From the NCBI GenBank assembly GCA_041689775.1, contig JBDNFP010000269.1, positions 1 through 40,360 of the forward strand: a stretch of DNA of 40,360 nt, in the 5' to 3' direction. Below are positions 24,645 through 33,841 of the stretch, one piece after another. The notes below the pieces were generated by a model. That model did not search any database. It worked only from the letters and a program-made list of their open reading frames with translations, and was not told the DNA's origin. Both the position numbers and the translations under genes were made by a program. This DNA is from JBDNFP01 sp041689775. GTDB lineage: Bacteria > Bacteroidota > Bacteroidia > Cytophagales > Spirosomataceae. Numbering within the stretch: the first letter of the stretch is position 1; the number at the start of each line of letters is the position of its first letter.

Positions 24645-26291
24645 ATGGCTTATTCAGGGCAAAAGACCGCTAAGTACATTTTCGTTACGGGCGGCGTTAC
24701 ATCTTCACTGGGCAAAGGAATTATTGCCTCCTCATTGGCCAAATTATTGCAATCAAGAGGTCTTTCGGTCACTATCCAAAAATTCGATCCTTACATAAAT
24801 GTTGATCCGGGTACACTCAATCCGTACGAGCATGGTGAATGCTATGTAACGGACGACGGAGCGGAGACAGATCTTGATTTGGGACACTACGAGCGTTTTC
24901 TGAATGTTCGTACTTCGCAAGCAAATAATGTCACAACGGGAAGAATTTACTACAACGTAATCATGCGAGAACGGCGGGGTGATTTCCTCGGCAAGACCGT
25001 ACAGGTCGTACCTCACATCACCGATGAAATTAAGAAAAACATGCTTTTGTTGGGTGAGAGCGGTGATTATGATGTTGTAATTACCGAGATCGGCGGTTGC
25101 GTTGGTGATATCGAATCCCTTCCTTTCATTGAAGCAGTGCGTCAGATTAAGTTTGAGCTGGGTGAAAACGATACTCTGATCATTCATCTGACTTTGATTC
25201 CCTACCTGACCTCAGCGGGTGAACTCAAAACAAAACCGACTCAGCATTCAGTCCGGATGTTGCAGGAAGCAGGTATTCAACCAGATATTCTGGTATGCCG
25301 TACTGAGCATCCACTTCCTACCGATTTGCGTAAAAAAATTGCGCTGTTCTGTAATGTTCAGGTGAACTCGGTCATCGAAGCAATGGATGCGGAGACTATT
25401 TATGACGTACCCCTCTTAATGCGTAGGGAGCGCCTGGATCAACGCGCGTTGTACATGCTTGATATTTATAATGATCAGGATGCTGATCTCGACACCTGGA
25501 AAGCATTCCTTACCAAATTCAAAAATCCAAAAAACTCGGTTAGAATCGCATTGGTAGGTAAGTATGTGGAGCTACACGACGCTTACAAATCTATTGTGGA
25601 GTCTTTCATTCATGCGGGTGCGGTCAATGAATGTAAAGTAAACATTGAATGGATACACTCCGAGTCACTAACACCAGAAAATGCCGTTGAAAAGCTATCT
25701 GAGCTTGATGGAGTACTGGTTGCCCCGGGTTTTGGTGAGCGTGGTATTGAAGGTAAGATTGAGGCGATCAGGTATGTGCGTGAGAACAATATTCCTTTCT
25801 TTGGAATATGCCTCGGTATGCAAATGGCCGTTATTGAATTTGCTCGTAACGTTCTTGGCCTGGAAGGTGCTCATTCCTACGAGATGGACCGTGATACTCC
25901 CCATCCCGTAATCAACTTGATGGAAAACCAAAAAGGCGTAACTGAAAAAGGGGGTACCATGCGTTTGGGAGCCTACGCCTGTAAGATCAAAAAAGATACA
26001 CTTGCCCATAAAATTTATGGCAGAGTAAATATTTCCGAGCGCCACCGCCACCGGTATGAGTTTAATAACGCCTACCTGAAACAATATGAAGATGCCGGAA
26101 TGGAAGCCACGGGTATCAATCCGGAAAACAATCTGGTTGAGATGGTAGAGCTAACCAATCATCCCTATTTTATCGGGGTTCAGTTTCACCCTGAGCTAAA
26201 AAGTACGGTTATGAATCCTCATCCACTTTTTATAAATTTCGTAAAATCTGCCTTGGCTTATTCATTGCAGAAACGTGCTGTGATGCAATAG
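24645..26291 (+). CDS. pyrG: CTP synthase
   Basis: This 548-residue enzyme converts UTP to CTP using ATP and glutamine. The N-terminal synthetase domain (1-270) opens with KYIFVTGGVTSSLGKGI, containing the P-loop, followed by KFDPYINVDPGTLNPYEHGE. The C-terminal class I glutamine amidotransferase domain (about 295-540) has the nucleophile Cys389 in FFGICLGMQMAV, with the His and Glu of the triad in GVQFHPELKS. Length is standard. It is followed by yidC about 200 bp downstream, an order I believe is common in this group; a strong-looking promoter box and leader RNA lie between, so yidC need not depend on the pyrG transcript. Confidence 0.98.
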   Translation: MAYSGQKTAKYIFVTGGVTSSLGKGIIASSLAKLLQSRGLSVTIQKFDPYINVDPGTLNPYEHGECYVTDDGAETDLDLGHYERFLNVRTSQANNVTTGRIYYNVIMRERRGDFLGKTVQVVPHITDEIKKNMLLLGESGDYDVVITEIGGCVGDIESLPFIEAVRQIKFELGENDTLIIHLTLIPYLTSAGELKTKPTQHSVRMLQEAGIQPDILVCRTEHPLPTDLRKKIALFCNVQVNSVIEAMDAETIYDVPLLMRRERLDQRALYMLDIYNDQDADLDTWKAFLTKFKNPKNSVRIALVGKYVELHDAYKSIVESFIHAGAVNECKVNIEWIHSESLTPENAVEKLSELDGVLVAPGFGERGIEGKIEAIRYVRENNIPFFGICLGMQMAVIEFARNVLGLEGAHSYEMDRDTPHPVINLMENQKGVTEKGGTMRLGAYACKIKKDTLAHKIYGRVNISERHRHRYEFNNAYLKQYEDAGMEATGINPENNLVEMVELTNHPYFIGVQFHPELKSTVMNPHPLFINFVKSALAYSLQKRAVMQ

Positions 26292-26340
26292 GTTAATCTA
26301 ATGATCACTAAGAATAATCCCAATCCAAAAAAATCTTCGT

Positions 26341-26348
26341 TACCTTTG
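26341..26348 (+). promoter_or_regulatory. candidate -7 box for the yidC leader RNA
   Basis: TACCTTTG matches TAnnTTTG. A start about 7 nt downstream (near 26355) would place the first base of the RNA at the foot of the stem described at 26359-26459. Confidence 0.5.
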
Positions 26349-26358
26349 CAGTCCTAAA

Positions 26359-26459
26359 TTTGGGAAGAACGTCCATGCGGTAAGATCAATATTATTGATT
26401 TTTAAGGATTTATCCATAATTCAAACTCAACTTTTACCGCCTAAGTTGTTCTTTCCAAA
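26359..26459 (+). ncRNA. branched structured RNA or yidC 5' leader
   Basis: A 12-bp outer stem pairs TTTGGGAAGAAC (26359-26370) with GTTCTTTCCAAA (26448-26459), complete in RNA with one G-U pair. Inside, GCGGTAAGA (26377-26385) pairs with TTTTACCGC-type sequence (26432-26440) over about 9 bp, again with a G-U. The loop can form an ATCAAT/ATTGAT hairpin (26385-26399 in an alternative register) and a GGAT-TTA-ATCC-like mini-hairpin near 26407. A CCAA-ACC-TTGG hairpin and an eight-base T-run follow within about 25 nt. It could be a riboswitch-like leader of yidC or a free-standing small RNA. I cannot match it to a known RNA family; it lacks the SRP RNA core. Confidence 0.5.
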
Positions 26460-26495
26460 CCTTGGATTTCATTTTTTTTAATTTGTAGCTTACTA

Positions 26496-28334
26496 ATGGA
26501 AAGAAATCAAGTCATTGGCTTAGTACTTATACTACTGATGCTGATCGGGTACCAAATTTTGGTTCCAACGCCCGTTGAACCAACAAAAACGGCCCAGGAA
26601 CAAGTAAAACCAGAAACAACCGCGCCCATTGTGGCTAAAAGTGAGGTCAAGGTTCAAGACTCTACGCAGGCAAAAGCCCTCTATGGTGATTTTGCAGCAG
26701 CGGCCCTGGGAGAAGCACAAGACCTAACCATTGAAACCAGCAACTTACGGGTTGTATTTTCTAATAAAGGTGGGGTAATGAAAGAGGTAATGTTAAAAGA
26801 ATACAAAACCTACGATCAAAAACCACTGTATCTGATCTCAGAAGGTCACACCAAGTTCGAATTGGACGTACCCACTGCCAAAGGAACTGTTGATCTGGCT
26901 AACCTTTATTTTACTACTACCGCTTCCGACCGTACTCTTGCTGAGAATGATTCGGCCATTATAACGTACCGTTTAGCCTTGGCTGACAATCAATTTGTTG
27001 AACAGGCTTACGTTGTTCGTGGCTCTGGGTACGTAATTGATTACGGAATCAAGTCCGAAGGCATTGTCGAAAGCGGCAAGCCCCTCCATTACGGCTGGAA
27101 CAATGATATGTTGCAGTTCGAAAACGATATGAAGGAAAACCGGAAAGCGGTGACCATCAATTTCTATACCGAAGAGATGGAAAGCCTCTCCTTGAGTCCA
27201 GAAAGTAATACCAGCGAAGCAGCGGAAGCCCCTGTGAAGTGGTTTACCATGAAACATAAGTACTTCCTGGCGGGTCTGATCTCGGAGAAAAGCCCCTTGC
27301 AAGACGTAAAAATGGAAGCTAACGTAAACACGGAGGATACGGTGGTCGTAAAGTCACTTGTGGTGGATGCCTCTATTCCTGGTGCTGCACTGCGTGATGG
27401 AACGGCTAGTTTTAGGTATTATCTAGGACCAAACGACTACCATATTGTTGATAAGGTAGCGGCGGAGAACTTTAACGAAAACGTTTATTTAGGCTATGCG
27501 TTCCTGAAACCAATCAATGAATTTTTCTTGGTGCCGCTTTTTAACGCACTCGAAAATGTATTTTCGAACTATGGTATTCTGATTATTTGTTTGGTTTTTA
27601 TAGTGAAATCTATTTTGATGCCACTTACTTACAAATCATATGTAAGTATGGCTAAAATGAGAGTACTAGCTCCTGAATTAGCTGAGTTGAAGGAGAAGAA
27701 TCCTGATGATATGGCTAAGCAGCAGCAAGATCAGATGAAGCTTTACCAACAAGTAGGAGTAAGCCCGCTTAGTGGTTGTGTGCCCGTAGTAGCTACCATG
27801 CCCATCTTGTTTTCGCTGTTCTTCTTATTCCCAAACCTGATTGAGCTTCGGCAACAGTCGTTCCTATGGGCTAGCGACTTATCGACTTATGATTCATTCA
27901 TCAAGCTTCCCGTCGATATTCCATTTTATGGTAGCCACGTTAGTTTGTTCACCATATTGATGACCATATCCAGTATTGGGTATGCCTACTACAATAATCA
28001 GATGACACCTACTCAGCCAGGACCCGTCAATATGAAGTTCCTGAGCTATTTGATGCCCCTGATGTTTATGTTTGTGTTGAATAATTTTCCGGCTGGTCTA
28101 ACCTTCTACTACTTTGTTTCCAACGTCGTGACCATATTACAACAGCAGATTATTCGCCGTTTTGTGGATGAAGACAAAATCAAGAGGATTTTGGATGAGA
28201 ACAGAGTTAAGAATGCGAACGGTGATAAGAAGCAGTCAAAATTCCAGAAGTACTTAGAAAAGACCCTTCAAGCTGGCGAGGAAGCCAAGAAAAAGCAGGC
28301 CGAGTTGGATAAGAAGCAGGGTAAACGCAAATAA
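26496..28334 (+). CDS. yidC: membrane protein insertase YidC
   Basis: This 612-residue protein inserts and folds inner-membrane proteins, alone or with SecYEG. TM1 is at about 5-20 (VIGLVLILLMLIGYQILV). A large periplasmic domain follows to about residue 340, as in Gram-negative YidC. The conserved insertase core is about 345-560: VFIVKSILMPLTYKSYVSMA carries the cytoplasm-facing Arg/Lys region, then the C1 helical hairpin (KMRVLAPELAELKEKNPDDM) and GCVPVVATMPILFSLFFLF. The tail is strongly basic (KKKQAELDKKQGKRK), which favours ribosome contact. It starts about 37 nt after a branched RNA fold and is closed by a hairpin at 28360-28403. Confidence 0.97.
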   Translation: MERNQVIGLVLILLMLIGYQILVPTPVEPTKTAQEQVKPETTAPIVAKSEVKVQDSTQAKALYGDFAAAALGEAQDLTIETSNLRVVFSNKGGVMKEVMLKEYKTYDQKPLYLISEGHTKFELDVPTAKGTVDLANLYFTTTASDRTLAENDSAIITYRLALADNQFVEQAYVVRGSGYVIDYGIKSEGIVESGKPLHYGWNNDMLQFENDMKENRKAVTINFYTEEMESLSLSPESNTSEAAEAPVKWFTMKHKYFLAGLISEKSPLQDVKMEANVNTEDTVVVKSLVVDASIPGAALRDGTASFRYYLGPNDYHIVDKVAAENFNENVYLGYAFLKPINEFFLVPLFNALENVFSNYGILIICLVFIVKSILMPLTYKSYVSMAKMRVLAPELAELKEKNPDDMAKQQQDQMKLYQQVGVSPLSGCVPVVATMPILFSLFFLFPNLIELRQQSFLWASDLSTYDSFIKLPVDIPFYGSHVSLFTILMTISSIGYAYYNNQMTPTQPGPVNMKFLSYLMPLMFMFVLNNFPAGLTFYYFVSNVVTILQQQIIRRFVDEDKIKRILDENRVKNANGDKKQSKFQKYLEKTLQAGEEAKKKQAELDKKQGKRK

Positions 28335-28359
28335 TGAGCATCTAAAGGTCTTAAATAGT

Positions 28360-28403
28360 AAACAAAGGGTAGCGTTTTTTGAAAGGAACGGTACCCTTTG
28401 TTT
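28360..28403 (+). terminator. 12-bp hairpin terminator after yidC
   Basis: AAACAAAGGGTA (28360-28371) pairs exactly with TACCCTTTGTTT (28392-28403), then TT. It lies 25 bp after the yidC stop and separates it from the next gene. Confidence 0.82.
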
Positions 28404-28461
28404 TTAGATTGGCCCCCTTTTTGTAATTTGTACTATCAAATCAAACCGGAAAAAGTCAAGT

Positions 28462-30174
28462 ATGAAGTCATTTAGTAAGGTATTAGTCATTGTGCTTCTA
28501 CTCGCTACGGGTGCACAGGCTCAAATATTTGATCAAACTGAACGAAAATATAAAGAAGGAGTAAGTTATTACCGGCAAGGGTTGTACGGATTAGCCATGG
28601 ACCGATTGGCAGGAATAACGTCAAGTACTAATTCTAACTATTCCCTTTGGGCACATTACTACTACGCCCTCTCGGCTCACAAGCTTAACAAATACAACGA
28701 AAGCAATATGATGCTGCTCCAATTGTTGAATCGGTTTAGCACTTGGGAGCAGAAAGATGAAGCTTACTATTTGTTGGCCGCCAATAACATGGCCTTAGGG
28801 TCACACTCCAAAGCTTTCGAATATTTTAACCGGATTGGGGATCTCCAATTTGACAGGGATATCAAAGGCCTCAAACAACATTACCTCGATCAAGTGAATA
28901 ACATTCAGACTTTAAAGACCCTAAATTCTGAGTTTCCCGGTGATCGTATCGTGTCGGTTGCTTTGGTAAAGCTTATTCAAACTGCATCCAGTAACAAGGC
29001 CGACCTTGAACTTTCAGATAAACTAACCAATCAGTTCGGAATTGGGGTGGTGATGAATAATGTACCGGTTCTTGAAAAAGATCCCCCCGTTAATTGGTAT
29101 GAGAAGAAATGGTCGAAAGGGTATTACAATGTAGCCATCCTGTTTCCCTACCGCATTGGAGATTTTAATGCCAGTGTCCGTTCTCGCTCCAATCAGTTTG
29201 CCTTTGATTATTACGAGGGAATGCAAATTGCGAAGAAGCAGCTTAAAACCGAGGGTATTGTGATTAACGTACAGGCGTACGACATAGGGGGGGATGAAGA
29301 TGAAAAGATTCTGGATATGCTCAATAATAGCCATTTTCGTCTTTCTGATATTATTTTAGGCCCACTTTACGAAAAACCTTTTGAATTGATTGCCGCTTTT
29401 GCGAACGAGAATAATATTACCATGGTTAATCCATTAGCATCGGATGGAAATTTGTTAAAAACTAGTAAATGGGTATACCTAGCGCGGCCATCAGTTCAAT
29501 TTCAAACGCAAGAAGCGGTAAAGTTAGTCAAAAGTAAAACGACCAGCCCGAGGTCAGCTATATACTATGGTAATAGCTCCAAAGATTCGTTAATGGCCTT
29601 TTTGTTTCGCGATTATTTGGTGAAAGAAGGAGGAAAAGTTCTGGAAATGAAAGAACTCACGGGAAATGCTTCTGAAATGAATGAGAAGATGTCATTGTTT
29701 CCTTCTGAGAAGCCTAACAACATCGCTTTTTTCTCAAACGACCCTAATTCTGGAGCCGCTTTAATGAATGTTCTGATCGGTCGAAAATTGAATAACCTTC
29801 CCGTCGTTGCGGTTGCTAACGGTTTTGGTTTTAACAGTCGTCGTCCCTCTGGTTATGGCGGCAACCTATATCTGATTGAGACCGAATACGTCGATACCTC
29901 CAAGGAACTGGTCAAGAATTTCCAAAAGTTGTATTATGATAAAACCAATACTCTGCCCTCGGTATATTCTTATCTGGGTTATGACCAAATGCTTTTCTTC
30001 GGCCGAATGATCGGTAAATACAATGACCGAATGAAAGACGGTCTGGAAATGAGAAAATATGAAAATGACTTTATCTTGTCGGGATTTGACTACACCAAGT
30101 CACGCGAAAACTCTATCCCTCCTCTGTTGAAGTATAAAAATTCACGTTGGATACCGTGGGATAACCAATTCTAA
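28462..30174 (+). CDS. exported TPR plus type I periplasmic-binding-fold protein
   Basis: The 570-residue product begins with a cleavable signal peptide (MKSFSKVLVIVLLLATGAQA). Residues about 28-165 are helical repeats of TPR character (VSYYRQGLYGLAMDRLAGI, YESNMMLLQLLNRF). Residues about 215-560 form a type I periplasmic-binding fold, with VAILFPYRIG, IILGPLYEKPFELIAAF and a two-lobe layout related to ABC leucine-type binding proteins. The TPR plus binding-fold layout recalls LpoA, the outer-membrane activator of a penicillin-binding protein in gammaproteobacteria. A signal peptide without a clear lipobox suggests a soluble periplasmic location. No transporter genes adjoin, so a regulatory or cell-wall role is more likely than solute uptake. 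It precedes hemL by 29 bp, with no evident functional link. Confidence 0.75.
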   Translation: MKSFSKVLVIVLLLATGAQAQIFDQTERKYKEGVSYYRQGLYGLAMDRLAGITSSTNSNYSLWAHYYYALSAHKLNKYNESNMMLLQLLNRFSTWEQKDEAYYLLAANNMALGSHSKAFEYFNRIGDLQFDRDIKGLKQHYLDQVNNIQTLKTLNSEFPGDRIVSVALVKLIQTASSNKADLELSDKLTNQFGIGVVMNNVPVLEKDPPVNWYEKKWSKGYYNVAILFPYRIGDFNASVRSRSNQFAFDYYEGMQIAKKQLKTEGIVINVQAYDIGGDEDEKILDMLNNSHFRLSDIILGPLYEKPFELIAAFANENNITMVNPLASDGNLLKTSKWVYLARPSVQFQTQEAVKLVKSKTTSPRSAIYYGNSSKDSLMAFLFRDYLVKEGGKVLEMKELTGNASEMNEKMSLFPSEKPNNIAFFSNDPNSGAALMNVLIGRKLNNLPVVAVANGFGFNSRRPSGYGGNLYLIETEYVDTSKELVKNFQKLYYDKTNTLPSVYSYLGYDQMLFFGRMIGKYNDRMKDGLEMRKYENDFILSGFDYTKSRENSIPPLLKYKNSRWIPWDNQF

Positions 30175-30203
30175 TTTAATTGATTTTTAGCAGTACAACA
30201 CAC

Positions 30204-31502
30204 ATGAAAACTACCACAAGTAAGATACTTTTTGAAAAAGCTAATAATTTTATTCCTGGCGGAGTAAACTCCCCAGTACGAGCCTTTAAAGCCGTTGGTG
30301 GGACTCCCATTTTTATTAAATCGGCCAAGGGACCCTACATTTATGACGAAGACGATAATCAATACATTGAGTTAATTAATTCCTGGGGTCCAATGATACT
30401 GGGGCATGCCAACGAACTCATTGAAAAAGCAGTTTCTGACGCCATTCAGAACTCCTTTTCGTTTGGAGCGCCCACTCGGAAAGAAATTGAAATGGCTGAG
30501 CGAATTGTGTCCATGGTCCCTTCCATCGAAAAGGTACGAATGGTAAATTCAGGAACCGAAGCCACGATGTCGGCTATTCGGTTAGCGCGGGGATTTACCG
30601 GAAGAGATAAGTTTATAAAGTTTGAAGGCTGCTACCACGGTCACGGTGATAGCTTCTTGATTGCGGCAGGTAGCGGGGCCGTAACTTTCGGAACCCCTAA
30701 CAGTCCGGGTGTAACAAAAGGAGTAGCCAACGATACCCTTACGGCTCCTTACAATGATCTGGTGGCGGTACAAAACCTCATTGACGCAAATCCAAAGCAA
30801 ATAGCGGCCATCATTATTGAACCAGTAGTGGGTAACATGGGCTGTGTACTACCTAAGCCGGGCTTCCTGGAAGGTCTACGTACAATATGTGACAAACAGG
30901 ACATACTACTGATTTTTGACGAGGTTATGACCGGGTTCCGCCTTGCAAAAGGAGGAGCACAAGAAAGACTGGGAGTGACGCCCGATATGACTACTCTCGG
31001 TAAAATCATCGGAGGAGGAATGCCCGTAGGTGCTTACGGCGGGAAAACCGAAATTATGAACTATGTTTCTCCCGTCGGACCAGTGTATCAGGCCGGTACG
31101 CTGTCGGGAAATCCTATCGCCATGTCGGCTGGTCTGGTGATGTTGGAATATCTCAATGATCACCCCGAAGTTTATGATCAATTAGATAGGTCAGGTGCTA
31201 AATTGCGTGATGGCTTCCAAGCAAGTTTGGAAAAGTTAGGGCTGGACTACACCATCAACCAGGTTGGTTCCATGTATACATTGTTCTTTACAAATCAAGC
31301 GGTCAATAACTTCCCATCTGCAAAAACATGCGACCTTCCGCTATTTGGTAAGTACTTCCATGCCATGTTAGATCGTGGAGTCTACCTCGGACCTTCGCAA
31401 TTTGAAACCATGTTTCTTTCTATTGCTTTGGAAGACAAACACCTCGATGAGGTTATCAAAGCAAACGAAGAGTCATTGCAGGAAGTAATGGCTTTGGTTT
31501 AG
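30204..31502 (+). CDS. hemL: glutamate-1-semialdehyde 2,1-aminomutase
   Basis: This PLP enzyme makes 5-aminolevulinate for haem and other tetrapyrroles in the C5 pathway. An in-frame TTG at 30180 is possible, but ATG 30204 gives MKTTTSKILFEKANNFIPGG, the normal start (432 residues). Family signatures are PGGVNSPVRAF, MVNSGTEATMSAIRLARG, and Lys267 in TTLGKIIGGGMPVGAYGG for the PLP Schiff base. Length is standard. The adjacent upstream gene is close, so they may be co-transcribed. The partner GluTR gene (hemA) is not in the window. Confidence 0.96.
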   Translation: MKTTTSKILFEKANNFIPGGVNSPVRAFKAVGGTPIFIKSAKGPYIYDEDDNQYIELINSWGPMILGHANELIEKAVSDAIQNSFSFGAPTRKEIEMAERIVSMVPSIEKVRMVNSGTEATMSAIRLARGFTGRDKFIKFEGCYHGHGDSFLIAAGSGAVTFGTPNSPGVTKGVANDTLTAPYNDLVAVQNLIDANPKQIAAIIIEPVVGNMGCVLPKPGFLEGLRTICDKQDILLIFDEVMTGFRLAKGGAQERLGVTPDMTTLGKIIGGGMPVGAYGGKTEIMNYVSPVGPVYQAGTLSGNPIAMSAGLVMLEYLNDHPEVYDQLDRSGAKLRDGFQASLEKLGLDYTINQVGSMYTLFFTNQAVNNFPSAKTCDLPLFGKYFHAMLDRGVYLGPSQFETMFLSIALEDKHLDEVIKANEESLQEVMALV

Positions 31503-31533
31503 TGGGATTCTGTCGCCAAATAAATACGCCCTG

Positions 31534-32532
31534 ATGCGAAATTTTTCAGTCGTCGTACCGGTATACAACCGGCCCGATGAACTTGACGAGCTACTGGACA
31601 GTCTGACGAAACAGACCTATCCTTACTTTGAAGTGATCATAGTAGAAGATGGTTCAACTTTAAAAGCGGAGGAAGTCGTCAATAGGTACATCGACCGGCT
31701 AACTATCAACTACTTTCAGATTAAGAATATAGGGCAAGGGTTTGCCAGAAATTTTGGTTTCTCTAAAGCAAACGGGGATTATTTTGTCATTTTTGATTCA
31801 GATACCATCGTACCTCCTCACTACTTTGAGGAGGTCAATACTAGTTTAAAAACAAGTTTCTTGGAAGCCTATGGTGGGCCAGATAAGGCCGATTTGTACT
31901 TCTCTGATCATCAGAAAGCGATCAGCTACGCTATGACATCCTTTCTTACCACTGGGGGTATTCGGGGGAAGAAAAAAAATGCAGGTGGTGCTTTCCAGCC
32001 GCGAAGTTTTAATATGGGTATATCCCGCCGCGTTTTTCAGGAAACAGGTGGATTTGCCAAGCGGGACATGGGAGAAGATATTGAATTTGGTATCCGATTG
32101 CAGGCCAAAAACTACCGGATGGCGTTAATACCAGAGGCCTTTGTCTACCACAAGCGTAGAGGTACCTTCCGCGACTTCTGGCAACAGGTTCATTCTTTTG
32201 GGCGTACACGTTTCATATTGGACCGGATGCATCCCGGAGCCGGGTTGATCAAGCCGGTCCATGCCTTTCCTTCCCTTTTTGTACTGTTTTGTGCCTTGAT
32301 TGTGGTTTGGCTTTTTATTTACCCACCATTTTTTTGGTTATCAGTTGGCTTTCTTGCCTTATTTGTTGGGCTGATATTTGTTGATTCTCTACTCGAAAAT
32401 AAGAGTCTTTCGGTGGCATGGCTAAGTATAGGAGCTTCATTCATTCAGCTGACTGGCTACGGAACTGGTTTTGTGCGAGAAGGCACTAAAAGCCTCCTCG
32501 CACAAGCACCTATTTCTTGCAGAAATAAATAA
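31534..32532 (+). CDS. family 2 glycosyltransferase with C-terminal membrane helices
   Basis: This 332-residue protein has a GT-A domain (1-220): VVVPVYNRPDELDELLDSL, the VEDGS nucleotide-binding segment near 37, and the metal-binding DSD at 88-90 in FDSDTIVPP. GEDIEFGIRLQ is the typical ED motif near the acceptor site. Residues about 245-310 hold two or three hydrophobic helices, so it is anchored at the inner membrane and may add sugars to a lipid-linked or envelope glycan. It ends by overlapping the convergent methyltransferase gene by 23 bp. The donor and acceptor are not readable from sequence alone. Confidence 0.88.
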   Translation: MRNFSVVVPVYNRPDELDELLDSLTKQTYPYFEVIIVEDGSTLKAEEVVNRYIDRLTINYFQIKNIGQGFARNFGFSKANGDYFVIFDSDTIVPPHYFEEVNTSLKTSFLEAYGGPDKADLYFSDHQKAISYAMTSFLTTGGIRGKKKNAGGAFQPRSFNMGISRRVFQETGGFAKRDMGEDIEFGIRLQAKNYRMALIPEAFVYHKRRGTFRDFWQQVHSFGRTRFILDRMHPGAGLIKPVHAFPSLFVLFCALIVVWLFIYPPFFWLSVGFLALFVGLIFVDSLLENKSLSVAWLSIGASFIQLTGYGTGFVREGTKSLLAQAPISCRNK

Positions 32533-33274
32533 TTTCTTCGGTCGGGAGGGCAAATCGTTTTACTTCGTCCTTGCTCAAATCATCCAAAACAAACCGATCC
32601 TCTTTTACGTCAAAGCTTCCTTTGGCGAGTTCTTGGGCGTAGTCGCGTCCGAAGAGCCGCAGGTGGTCATTTTGCCAAAAATGCTTTTCTCTTTCGCGTG
32701 GATCGGTGATACTCGCGTCCTCGTAGGTAGTGGCTCGGCTCAGATCCTGCGGGGATTGGATAATGGCCCATCCACCGGGCTTCAATACCCGGTGCAGTTC
32801 GCTAGTAGCCTTCACGTAATCGTCCACGTGTTCCATGACGTGATTACAAAAAGCAACGTCGAAAGTGTTCTCGGCAAAAGGTATGGCATGTATATCCATC
32901 TTTACTTTGGCCAAGGGTGATTCGATATCGGCGGTGATGTACTCAATATTTTTCATTTTTTCGAAACGATCGATAAAGCAGTATTCCGGAGCCACATGAA
33001 GTACTTTCAGATTAGCCGTAAAAAAGTTCGTTTTTCTTTTCAGATAGAGATACATAAGTCGGTGCCTTTCTAAGGCAAGACAATTGGGACAAAGTGCGTT
33101 ATCCCGGCCTTTTCGACCATAGGGTAAGAATTTCTTGTACGTGTGGTCACATACCGGGCATTCAACATCATTGCCCGTATAAAACAACCCAAGGAAGCGA
33201 GCGGCCCAATGACCTACCCGTTGTAAGAGGGGACGTGGAATATAGCGAAGTACCAGACTAATGATGGATTTCAT
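32510..33274 (-). CDS. SAM-dependent methyltransferase with N-terminal zinc-ribbon-like motif
   Basis: The 254-residue protein has a four-Cys cluster, CPVC (39-42) and CPNC (62-65), likely binding zinc. A class I Rossmann methyltransferase domain follows at about 85-230, with VLHVAPEYCFIDRF as motif I, an acidic ITADIES loop, FDVAFCNHVMEHVDDY and VLKPGGWAIIQSP, all of the UbiE/Methyltransf_11 type. The substrate is unknown. It is convergent with, and overlaps by 23 bp, a glycosyltransferase gene, so glycan methylation is one possibility; a small-molecule role is equally open. Confidence 0.87.
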   Translation of the reverse strand: MKSIISLVLRYIPRPLLQRVGHWAARFLGLFYTGNDVECPVCDHTYKKFLPYGRKGRDNALCPNCLALERHRLMYLYLKRKTNFFTANLKVLHVAPEYCFIDRFEKMKNIEYITADIESPLAKVKMDIHAIPFAENTFDVAFCNHVMEHVDDYVKATSELHRVLKPGGWAIIQSPQDLSRATTYEDASITDPREREKHFWQNDHLRLFGRDYAQELAKGSFDVKEDRFVLDDLSKDEVKRFALPTEEIIYFCKK

Positions 33275-33418
33275 TCGATTTTACGTTTATTCGTGTAATT
33301 TTGAACTGTAAAAGTAGGTTTCAAATAGGAGAACATATTTCTTTTTAATAAAAAGCATCGTGGCTTGATGCATGAATTAGTATGTTCCCGAAGTTAAATC
33401 CCTAAATTTTAATTGACG

Positions 33419-33796
33419 ATGTATTTAGATAAATCAGATTCAAAGCCACCCGGGAAAAGACTATTGTCCAACATGTCTTCCCACACCAAGTGGCTGATAT
33501 TAGCACCAATCAGTTTATTGTTAATTGGTTACGGACTTTGCGTATTTAGCGAAGCCGGAGATTATAAACATACCGGAAGCCCCACACATGAGTGGGTCCT
33601 TTTGGGAACGTATAGCCTTATACTTATTAATGGTGGACTATCGCTTTTTGGTCAGGCAGTTAGATACCGTGTACTTATTGATGTTCGCCGCGAAACTCGC
33701 CGAAGCTTGAGCAAACTGGAAACCAAGCTTACTAAGAAAGTTGCACCCCGAAATCCTAAGCCCAGAAAAGGAAAAAGCCCCACCAAAACAAATTGA
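33419..33796 (+). CDS. small two-TM membrane protein with basic tail
   Basis: I use ATG 33419 (125 residues) over an upstream TTG at 33413. Hydrophobic helices are at about 25-44 (WLILAPISLLLIGYGLCVF) and 60-79 (VLLGTYSLILINGGLSLFG). The C-terminal tail (85-125) is very basic and rich in Arg and Lys, with RRETRRSLSKLETKLTKKV, and should be cytoplasmic with an amphipathic stretch. No family recognised. It diverges from the methyltransferase and converges with the 50-residue basic gene. Confidence 0.7.
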   Translation: MYLDKSDSKPPGKRLLSNMSSHTKWLILAPISLLLIGYGLCVFSEAGDYKHTGSPTHEWVLLGTYSLILINGGLSLFGQAVRYRVLIDVRRETRRSLSKLETKLTKKVAPRNPKPRKGKSPTKTN

Positions 33797-33841
33797 CAGA
33801 GCTTATTTCATTTGTGCATCGTATCGTAGATAGCGAGCGAA

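Noticed and set aside
26359..26459. Signal recognition particle RNA, given its place before yidC
   Set aside because: The conserved GGAA/AGCA core of the SRP RNA tip is absent; only an unassigned fold is supported.
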